A stretch of 64,000 nucleotides of DNA, from NCBI GenBank assembly GCA_964628035.1, contig CAZVPI010000009.1, forward strand, positions 1 through 64,000, given 5' to 3'. A program made the position numbers and the translations under genes. Below are positions 58,627 to 64,000 of this stretch, in pieces. Positions within the stretch are counted from its first letter, which is position 1, and each line of letters starts with the position of its first letter. Below the pieces are notes generated by a model, which ran no database searches, was not told the origin of the DNA, and saw only the letters and a list, made by a program, of their open reading frames with translations. This DNA comes from UBA2199 sp964628035 (GTDB lineage Bacteria; Acidobacteriota; Aminicenantia; UBA2199).

Positions 58627-59349
58627 CTAGAGCTCGTCGATCTTTTGCACCATCTCCTGGGCCTTGCCGGCCATGGGGCTGAGCATGCGGGCCAGCTTCG
58701 CAAACTGCGCGCGGGCCTCGGCGACCCGGCCCAGGCGCAGCAGGACGAATCCCTTGTAATAATGAGCCTCGTCGAAATAGGAGGGGTTCATGTCCGCGAT
58801 GATGCCGTCCAGGATGGCGCCGGCCCGCTCGGCCTTGCCGCTGCCCAGCAAGGCGACGGCCCGGAAGAAATCATGCTTGGGGTTGCCGGGACGGGACAAA
58901 GCGGGGCGCTCCAGGATGCGCAGCGCCGCCGCGTAGTCCCTTTCCTGGAACGAGCGCATGGCCCGGGCGAACTCCCGCTCCTGCAGGCCGTCGCCGTTGT
59001 TGTCCAGGCCGCGGATCTCCCCCTGGTGGTACAGCGGCGGGTCGAAGCGGGCGATCTCGCGCAGGCGCCCGGCGCGGCGCTCGGGGCGCAGCAGCAGGAT
59101 CGCGGAAAGCAGGACCAGGCAGACGGCGGCGGCGGCCAGCAGCGGGCGGGGAAAGCGGAGCGGCTGGGGGCGCGGCAGCGGTTCGACCGGGATCTCCACC
59201 TCCCGGTCGCGCAGGGTCTCGTTGATCTTCAGGCTGAGGAAACAGCGGCGGCAGCCGAAGAAATGCTCCTCGAACGGCTCGCGCAGCGGCTCGGCGATCT
59301 CCTGCCTCAGGTAGGCGTCGATCAGGCCTTGAAACTCATGGCACTTCAT
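58627..59349 (-). CDS. Zinc-finger anti-sigma factor with TPR-like periplasmic region
   Basis: 240 residues. Cys3/His4 and the anti-sigma zinc motif H29-x3-C33-x2-C36 (EEHFFGCRRC) form a ZAS-type domain. One membrane helix (about 89-107) follows a Pro-rich stretch. The C-terminal part (about 125-240) has helical repeats resembling TPRs: FARAMRSFQERDYAAALRIL, DFFRAVALLGSGKAERAGAIL and AHYYKGFVLLRLGRVAEARAQF. It should sequester the sigma factor encoded 14 bases upstream and sense an extracytoplasmic signal through the TPR region. The operon order is secreted protein, sigma, anti-sigma. Confidence 0.85.
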   Translation of the reverse strand: MKCHEFQGLIDAYLRQEIAEPLREPFEEHFFGCRRCFLSLKINETLRDREVEIPVEPLPRPQPLRFPRPLLAAAAVCLVLLSAILLLRPERRAGRLREIARFDPPLYHQGEIRGLDNNGDGLQEREFARAMRSFQERDYAAALRILERPALSRPGNPKHDFFRAVALLGSGKAERAGAILDGIIADMNPSYFDEAHYYKGFVLLRLGRVAEARAQFAKLARMLSPMAGKAQEMVQKIDEL

Positions 59350-59363
59350 GTTTCCTCACCTGG

Positions 59364-59915
59364 TTAATACAACTTCCGGCGCAAAATCTCACTGCGGATT
59401 CGCTTCAGTGCCCGCTCCTTGCGCACGCTGATGTAATGGTGCGAACGGCCCGTTTCCGCTGCGATCTCGCCGATCTTCATTTCCTTGAGGTAGAAGGAGT
59501 TGAGGATCAGGCGGTCGATGCGCGGCAGGGAATGGATCAGGCCGCGCAGCGCCTCGCGCAGGGTCTGGCTCTCCAGGCGCTCGGCCTCGGTGAACTCGCT
59601 GCACAACTCGCAGACGGCCTGGGCGTTCTTCTGGATCTCCGCCTTCTTCTTTTGCCGGTAGAAATAACTGAACACGACCCGCTTGGCGATGCCGAACATG
59701 AACGGGGCGATCCAGTCGGCGCCGGCCAGCTTCCCCTGGTCGAGCCCGTTGAAAAACGCGCCGAACACGTCCTGGACCAGGTCTTCGTAGTGGCTCTCGC
59801 CCTTGATGCGGTTGCGGAAGTAGAGGAACAGGCGGGGAGTGAAGACGCGGACCAATTCCTTCTGGGCCTGCGGCTCGCGGGCGCACAGTCTCCGGAATAG
59901 CGTTTCGCCGTCCAT
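59364..59915 (-). CDS. ECF-family RNA polymerase sigma factor
   Basis: 183 residues. Region 2 includes LFLYFRNRIKGESHYEDLVQDVFGAFF, and region 4 includes LPRIDRLILNSFYLKEMKIGEIAAETGRSHHYISVRKERALKRIR. A Cys-containing linker (VCELCSEFTEAERLESQ) joins them. Length and two-domain layout define an ECF sigma factor. It lies in an operon with a secreted small protein (3-base gap upstream) and the anti-sigma gene (14 bases downstream). A group number cannot be assigned without a profile search. Confidence 0.92.
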   Translation of the reverse strand: MDGETLFRRLCAREPQAQKELVRVFTPRLFLYFRNRIKGESHYEDLVQDVFGAFFNGLDQGKLAGADWIAPFMFGIAKRVVFSYFYRQKKKAEIQKNAQAVCELCSEFTEAERLESQTLREALRGLIHSLPRIDRLILNSFYLKEMKIGEIAAETGRSHHYISVRKERALKRIRSEILRRKLY

Positions 59916-59918
59916 CCG

Positions 59919-60311
59919 TCAGGGAGCTGGCCGCAGGCTGGCTTCCAGGACGTTGTTGCTGAAATCGCTTTCGGGCAGCCCCTTCTCGCCGTTGATCTCG
60001 ACGCGGATGCGCATCGGGGCGACGGCCCGGAAATTCGTCTTGAACACGATCATGCTGTGGCGGAGGAAAATGGTCGGGTCGACCGACCGCACCACGTATT
60101 CGGCCCTCTTGACTTCGTTGATGAAGATGCGCAGGAACACTTTTTCGTTGTCCACGGCGCTGGGAGCCCAGTCGCCGGGCGAGGAATTCTCGATCTTCAG
60201 GGCGATGAAATCGTCCTGGAGCACCACGATCCCCGCGGCGCGGAAGTCGGGGACGGCGGCGGCGGCGGCCAGGGCGGCCAGCAACGGAAAAAACAGAGGC
60301 AAGCGCTTCAT
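59919..60311 (-). CDS. Small exported protein, CARDB/Ig-like, first gene of the sigma operon
   Basis: 130 residues from ATG at 60311, chosen because AAGGA lies 8 bases upstream; an in-frame ATG at 60320 is possible. Signal peptide MKRLPLFFPLLAALAAAAAVPDF. The mature part looks like a single beta-sandwich: ALKIENSSPGDWAPSAVDNEKVFLRIFIN and VEINGEKGLPESDFSNNVLEASL, where the final DFSNN resembles CARDB-type domains. It may be the extracytoplasmic sensor or a target of the anti-sigma/CHAT system; this is inference. It is the first gene transcribed from the minus-strand promoter at 60338-60366. Confidence 0.65.
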   Translation of the reverse strand: MKRLPLFFPLLAALAAAAAVPDFRAAGIVVLQDDFIALKIENSSPGDWAPSAVDNEKVFLRIFINEVKRAEYVVRSVDPTIFLRHSMIVFKTNFRAVAPMRIRVEINGEKGLPESDFSNNVLEASLRPAP

Positions 60312-60337
60312 GGCTCCCATCCTTTCTTACATAGAGG

Positions 60338-60366
60338 ATGATAGCCGTTTATCTCCGGGCATGCAA
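60338..60366 (-). promoter_or_regulatory. Sigma-70-type promoter of the ECF sigma operon
   Basis: On the minus strand TTGCAT (60366-60361), 17 bases, TATCAT (60343-60338). Its -35 box lies 3 bases from that of the divergent CHAT promoter, within the palindrome TGCAAGCGTTGCA (60362-60374). Confidence 0.55.
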
Positions 60367-60369
60367 GCG

Positions 60370-60397
60370 TTGCAAAAAAAAAACGGCCCCCTATAAT
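60370..60397 (+). promoter_or_regulatory. Sigma-70-type promoter of the CHAT gene, near-leaderless
   Basis: TTGCAA (60370-60375), 16 bases including a run of A, TATAAT (60392-60397). The predicted start near 60404 is 2 bases before the ATG at 60406. Confidence 0.6.
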
Positions 60398-60405
60398 GAG
60401 TATTC

Positions 60406-61983
60406 ATGAACACGTGGCCGGGTCTGTTTTGGGCCCTTCTGCTGCTGGCCCCGTCCCTCGCCGCCGACAGCCCGGCGGCGCCAGGGGGGGAGGCTGGCAG
60501 GCTGCAGGCCGATCTGGACGCCATCCTGCAGCGCTATGTCGAGTGCTACCAGCGCGGCGGTGGATCGGACCTCCTGCAGGCGGCGCTGCGCGTGGCCGAG
60601 GTCAGGACCCATCCCGGTTTTCAGGCCGATTGGGGCAGGAGCGGAGACGATGGCGGCCTGGAGCGCGGGCTGCTGTTCGCCGCCGGCAGGCTGCGCGGCG
60701 CGTGCTCCGGCGGCCGCTGCCCTCCCGCGGGCGGCGAGGCGGAGCTGGTCCGCCTGGCGCGGGATTTCGTCCGCCGCCGCGGGCTTTCCCGCTCCGACTC
60801 CGCGCCGGCCGCTTTTTCCGCTCCCGGCTCGATCGCCAGGCTGAGGCAGGCGTTGTCTCCCGGCCAGCTGCTGCTGAAATACGTCCTGCTGCCGGACCGC
60901 GTCCTTGTCTTCTGCATCCATTCCGGGGGCGCCGGCTGCGAGGTCCTGCCCTTTGGCCGGGCGCAGGTGGCGGACATGGTGCAGCGTCTTTCCCGGCCGC
61001 TGGAGGCCTTCGCCGCCGGCCAGGTCGACTACCTGCGCATTCATTTCGACATGGAACTGGCCCATCGGCTGTACAATGTCCTTTTGAGCGCCGTCGTCGA
61101 GCGCCATCCCCTGGCCAACGAGCTGGTCGTCGTCCCCGACGGCGAGCTCTTCAAGCTGCCCTTCGAGGCGCTGGTGACCGGGTTCCGCGTCCAGGCTGGC
61201 GCCAGCGACGCCCTTTTTTCCGAATATGAGGACGCGTTCTACCTCATCCAGGACTTCCGCGTCTCCTATCTGGTCTCGCTCGCCGACGTCCTTTTTCCCT
61301 TCGCCGCCGCCCGGGAGTATCCCTACGAACTGGTCGCCTTCGGCGCGCCCCTGCCGTCCGCCGATGCGCCGCCGGCCGCGGCCCGCACCGGCAACGCCGC
61401 CGCCGTCCTGCCCTCGACGCGCCAGGAGGTCCTCGAACTGGGGAAGCTTTTCGGCGGCTCGAGCCGGCGCGTCTTCCTGGGCGGCGATTTCAACTGGGAG
61501 AATTTCTCCCGCTTCGCGCCTCAGGCCAGGCTCCTCCATCTGGCCAGCCATTTTTTCGTGGATCGCGGCAATCCCCAGCGTTCGGCGTTCCTGTTTTCCG
61601 CCCACGATGGCGAATCGGCCTTCTGCGATGCCGAGCGCCTGCATGGCCTGAGCATGGCGGCCGAGCTGGTGGTCCTCAGCGCCTGCGAGACGTCGGAGAA
61701 GGACCTGCTCGGCTTCAAGCGCCTCGTGGGGGTGACGGCCGCCTTCCGCCGCGCCGGTGCGCGCTGCCTGATCGCCAGCCTTTGGCCGGTGGACGAGTTC
61801 AGTTCCCAGGTGGTGACGCCGTTCTACCGCGAGTATTTGGCCAGCCGCAACGGCGCCGCTGCCCTGCGCGCGGCCAAGCTCGCCCTGATCGGCAAGACCG
61901 TTTCCCTGCGCGATGGCGTCCGCCTTTCCATGGCCCATCCCTTTCTCTGGGCCAACTTCGTCCTCTACCGCTTTTGCCGCTGA
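60406..61983 (+). CDS. Exported CHAT-domain (caspase-like) protease
   Basis: 525 residues. Signal peptide MNTWPGLFWALLLLAPSLAA. An N-terminal helical region (about 25-140) has no clear repeats. The CHAT domain covers about 250-525: NELVVVPDGELFKLPFEAL, then His382 in LLHLASHFF and Cys427 in VVLSACETSEKD, the catalytic dyad of the caspase HetF associated with TPR family. ASLWPVDEFSSQVVTPFYREY is the conserved post-Cys segment. Export is uncommon among CHAT proteins described as intracellular defence proteases. It is divergent from the ECF sigma operon, which suggests joint control. Confidence 0.9.
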   Translation: MNTWPGLFWALLLLAPSLAADSPAAPGGEAGRLQADLDAILQRYVECYQRGGGSDLLQAALRVAEVRTHPGFQADWGRSGDDGGLERGLLFAAGRLRGACSGGRCPPAGGEAELVRLARDFVRRRGLSRSDSAPAAFSAPGSIARLRQALSPGQLLLKYVLLPDRVLVFCIHSGGAGCEVLPFGRAQVADMVQRLSRPLEAFAAGQVDYLRIHFDMELAHRLYNVLLSAVVERHPLANELVVVPDGELFKLPFEALVTGFRVQAGASDALFSEYEDAFYLIQDFRVSYLVSLADVLFPFAAAREYPYELVAFGAPLPSADAPPAAARTGNAAAVLPSTRQEVLELGKLFGGSSRRVFLGGDFNWENFSRFAPQARLLHLASHFFVDRGNPQRSAFLFSAHDGESAFCDAERLHGLSMAAELVVLSACETSEKDLLGFKRLVGVTAAFRRAGARCLIASLWPVDEFSSQVVTPFYREYLASRNGAAALRAAKLALIGKTVSLRDGVRLSMAHPFLWANFVLYRFCR

Positions 61984-62016
61984 CCGCGGGACTGGGGGCT
62001 GCGTCCGCCGCTCTTC

Positions 62017-62045
62017 TTGACGCCCGGAAGGAAAAACGCTACACT
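62017..62045 (+). promoter_or_regulatory. Sigma-70-type promoter of the aldolase gene
   Basis: TTGACG (62017-62022), 17 bases, TACACT (62040-62045). A short leader carries AAAAGGAA before the ATG at 62064. Confidence 0.6.
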
Positions 62046-62063
62046 GAGAGAAAAGGAACCGCC

Positions 62064-62831
62064 ATGACCCGATCCCTGCCGGAAACCCGGGACTTTCAGC
62101 GCTTGGCCTCGGTGCTCGACGCCAGGGGCTGGGCCGAGGCCAGCGCCGGCAACATGTCCCTGCGTTTGGAGCCGGGGGCGGACGGCCCCGGGAGGCAGAC
62201 GGCGGCCGGACCGGTCCTCGAGTCCGCCGTCGACCTGTCCGCCCTGATCAACGACCGCTTCCTGGTCACCGCCACCGGCATCCGCATGCGCGATCTCGCC
62301 CGCGAACCCCGCAGCGGTCTGTGCCTGATCCAGGTGCTCGACCGCCGCCGCTTCATGCTTCTCGACGGCGAGGGGACGCCGACCAGCGAATGGCCCACCC
62401 ATGCCGGCCTCCATTCCCTTTTCAAGGGGGAGCGGCCGGGCGAGCGGGCCGTTCTTCACTGCCACCCGCTACACTTGATCGTGCTCAGCCATGTCTTCGC
62501 CTCGGAAGCCGAGCTGAACGACCGCCTGTCGCGCATGCACCACGAAACCCGCCTCTTCCTCCCCGAGGGGCTGGGCCTGATCCCCTATGCCCTGACCGGG
62601 TCCCAGGATCTTGCCGAGGCCACGAGGGAAAAGCTGGGCAAGCACCGCGTCGCCCTGTGGGACAAGCACGGGGCCATCGCCTCGGGAGCCAGCCTGGACC
62701 AGGCCCTGGACCGGATCGAGATGGCGGACAAGGCGGCCGCGGTCTACCTGGAACTCCGCAGCGCCGGCATCGAGCCGGCCGGGCTCAGCGATTCGCAGCT
62801 GGCCGCCGGCCTGGGCGCCGCCAAGTCATGA
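62064..62831 (+). CDS. Class II aldolase/adducin-family protein (RhaD-like)
   Basis: 255 residues. ASAGNMSLRLE near residue 30, PTSEWPTHAGLHSLF, and the zinc-binding HCHPLHLIVLSH are hallmarks; DKHGAIASGASLDQALDRIEMADKAA supplies the last conserved His. The overall layout is closest to rhamnulose-1-phosphate aldolase among class II aldolases. No rhamnose genes are nearby, so the sugar phosphate substrate is unknown. The ATG at 62064 has an AAAAGGA site; the frame is open upstream through the end of the CHAT gene region. Overlaps the next gene by 4 bases. Confidence 0.83.
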   Translation: MTRSLPETRDFQRLASVLDARGWAEASAGNMSLRLEPGADGPGRQTAAGPVLESAVDLSALINDRFLVTATGIRMRDLAREPRSGLCLIQVLDRRRFMLLDGEGTPTSEWPTHAGLHSLFKGERPGERAVLHCHPLHLIVLSHVFASEAELNDRLSRMHHETRLFLPEGLGLIPYALTGSQDLAEATREKLGKHRVALWDKHGAIASGASLDQALDRIEMADKAAAVYLELRSAGIEPAGLSDSQLAAGLGAAKS

Positions 62832-63829
62832 AGCGATCCGTCCTGATCCTAGTCCTGGGACTTCTTGCGGGCGTTCGCGCCCCGTCCGCGACGGCGCCGG
62901 CCGCGGCCCAAGCCCGCGGCCCTTGCTACCGGCTGGAATTCACGATCCGCGGCGGAGCGATCTCCCGCGTGCTCTTCCTCTTCCCGCTGCGCATCTTCTA
63001 TGATGCATCGGCCGCCGTGGACCTGGAAACCGTGCGCGGGCAGGACGGGTCCCTGCAATTCTCCTTCGCCGGCCTGCCCCGGCCGGCGTACGTCCTGCGC
63101 ACGCTGGGCTTCGGCGGCAAGACCCTGGCGCTGCTGACCGTCGACGCCGGCGACGGAGCGGACGGTCCCTTTCGCGCCGCGCTGATCGGCCAGTGGCGCA
63201 GGCAGTTCCCCGAATTCGCCTCCCGGATCGGTGTTGTCAAGACCTTTCCCCATTTCCTGCGCCAGGCCGGCGCGGCGCCATTCTCCTTCCGGCGCGACGC
63301 GGCCGGTGCCTACCGCGACATCCTTTGCGGGCTGGAGCCGGCATACCGCCACGCCCCGGCGCACACCGGCCTCTATTTCAACGTGTTCCCGCTCCTGGCC
63401 GACCTGCTGACCCTTCTCAACCAGCGCGCCCTGCCTCCCGGAAGCGCGAGCGGGCACGAGGGCCTGGCTGATGCCTGGAGCGGCGGCGAGATCGACCTTT
63501 CCGTTGACCTGAACCGCATCGCCGGTCTGCTGGAGAAGGTCGTGCAGTCGATGGTCACCGTGCGGCAAAAAGGCCGTTTCCGCCTGCAATACCGGGCCAG
63601 CGCCGCCGCAGGCGGCGGCTGGGATATCTGCGGCGAGGCCTTCCCCGACATCCCCGTCTGGAAGGGATTCATGATCCGGGAGATGCAGCGCCGCCTGCGC
63701 CTGGACGCGGAGGGGCTGCTCCAGGCCGATGAGATATGGCTCGGCTTGCGCGGCCGGAACGGACAGGGGGGCTGGGGCCGCCTGCGCTTGAGCCAATGGG
63801 ACGAAACCAGGAGGTGGAGCGATGAATGA
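62828..63829 (+). CDS. Exported protein of unknown function between aldolase and fabD
   Basis: 333 residues. Signal peptide MKRSVLILVLGLLAGVRAPSATA. The mature part is beta-rich with no recognised motif: CYRLEFTIRGGAISRVLFLFPLRIFYDASAAVDLET resembles the start of DUF3108-like or outer-membrane-associated proteins, but the match is only by feel. A helical middle (ADLLTLLNQRAL) and a charged C-terminus follow. ATG at 62828 overlaps the aldolase stop; its own TGA overlaps fabD (ATG at 63822), so three unrelated genes are coupled. Confidence 0.65.
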   Translation: MKRSVLILVLGLLAGVRAPSATAPAAAQARGPCYRLEFTIRGGAISRVLFLFPLRIFYDASAAVDLETVRGQDGSLQFSFAGLPRPAYVLRTLGFGGKTLALLTVDAGDGADGPFRAALIGQWRRQFPEFASRIGVVKTFPHFLRQAGAAPFSFRRDAAGAYRDILCGLEPAYRHAPAHTGLYFNVFPLLADLLTLLNQRALPPGSASGHEGLADAWSGGEIDLSVDLNRIAGLLEKVVQSMVTVRQKGRFRLQYRASAAAGGGWDICGEAFPDIPVWKGFMIREMQRRLRLDAEGLLQADEIWLGLRGRNGQGGWGRLRLSQWDETRRWSDE

Positions 63830-64000
63830 GGGGATTTTTCTGTTTCCCGGCCAGGGTTCACAGGCCGTGGGCATGGGCAAGGACCTTTTTGAGAAAAGCG
63901 ATATCGCCAGGCGCACGTTCCTGCGCGCCGACGAAGTGCTGGGATACCCGCTGTCGCGCATCTGCTTCAACGGCCCCGAGGAGGAACTGAAGCTGACCCA
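63822..64000 (+). CDS. fabD: Malonyl-CoA--ACP transacylase, N-terminal part (cut by window edge)
   Basis: The first 59 residues, MNEGIFLFPGQGSQAVGMGKDLFEKSDIARRTF, match the FabD N-terminus including the oxyanion-forming PGQGSQ. The active-site GHSLG lies beyond the window. A GGAGGTGGAGCG site precedes the ATG, and the start lies within the last codons of the preceding gene. It supplies malonyl-ACP to the fab enzymes encoded about 8 kb away at 52657-54941. Confidence 0.9.
   Translation, partial: MNEGIFLFPGQGSQAVGMGKDLFEKSDIARRTFLRADEVLGYPLSRICFNGPEEELKLT

Noticed and set aside
58410..58682. 90-codon ORF after the phosphodiesterase gene
   Set aside because: Composed of GCTTGGN heptamers and repeat fragments; not maintained in the matching copy at 40223.

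Overview
The window reads as a GC-rich chromosomal segment from a diderm bacterium, probably an uncultivated lineage. Diderm character is supported by an LptB-type ATPase, a TolC-like outer-membrane factor with an RND pump, and several lipoprotein signals. The thrS-infC-rpmI-rplT-pheST-zapBA-rny-ymdB order and the repeat-filled spacers suggest something near Acidobacteriota/Aminicenantota. That placement is inference; there is no rRNA or phylogenetic test here. No prophage, transposase, CRISPR array or rRNA was seen.

Layout. 1-11063: nusA and infB (minus), then HU, tRNA-Val(GAC), and a long translation block (thrS, infC, rpmI, rplT, pheS, pheT) running into division genes (ZapB-like, zapA) and RNA turnover genes (rny, ymdB). 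11064-14233: a membrane flippase-like gene and an ICMT-family gene embedded in dispersed repeats. 14234-18547: xseA-xseB-ispA-dxs (exonuclease VII and isoprenoid synthesis). 18635-24450: a small conserved unknown, polA, a DAK2-DegV fusion and a DUF523/YbgA protein. 24768-27915: DUF1295 protein, uvsE, dcd and an unknown helical protein (minus). 28432-30376: small membrane protein and MFS transporter. 30430-40082: metal-resistance region with a Cys-containing exported protein, CBA-type RND efflux (three genes), a CDF exporter and a Cu(I) P-type ATPase. 40435-52604: C69 peptidase, RNA m5U methyltransferase, coiled-coil protein, HD protein, lptB, PflX-like radical SAM, DUF401 permease, PseG-like protein, rocD, CBS protein and an exported C26 amidotransferase-like protein. 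52657-56679: fabF-acpP-fabG-plsX-rpmF-yceD (minus). 56807-64000: a lipoprotein phosphodiesterase, an ECF sigma/zinc-finger-TPR anti-sigma operon divergent from an exported CHAT protease, a class II aldolase, an unknown exported protein and the start of fabD.

Three signals run through the window. (1) Most long spacers contain degenerate tandem arrays with a 7-nt period but different unit sequences (such as GGCGTAC, GTGACAA, TGATTCG, GCAAAAG, GCTTGGN). They are embedded in a dispersed mosaic repeat, often occur as inverted pairs at gene 3' ends, and sometimes supply stop codons. (2) Many monocistronic or first-in-operon genes have a clear sigma-70-type promoter whose -10 box lies 6-9 nt upstream of the ATG with no Shine-Dalgarno sequence, so leaderless mRNAs look common. 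(3) The ECF/anti-sigma/CHAT locus looks like a regulated, exported caspase-like module with back-to-back promoters sharing a palindrome, and is the best candidate for an undescribed system.
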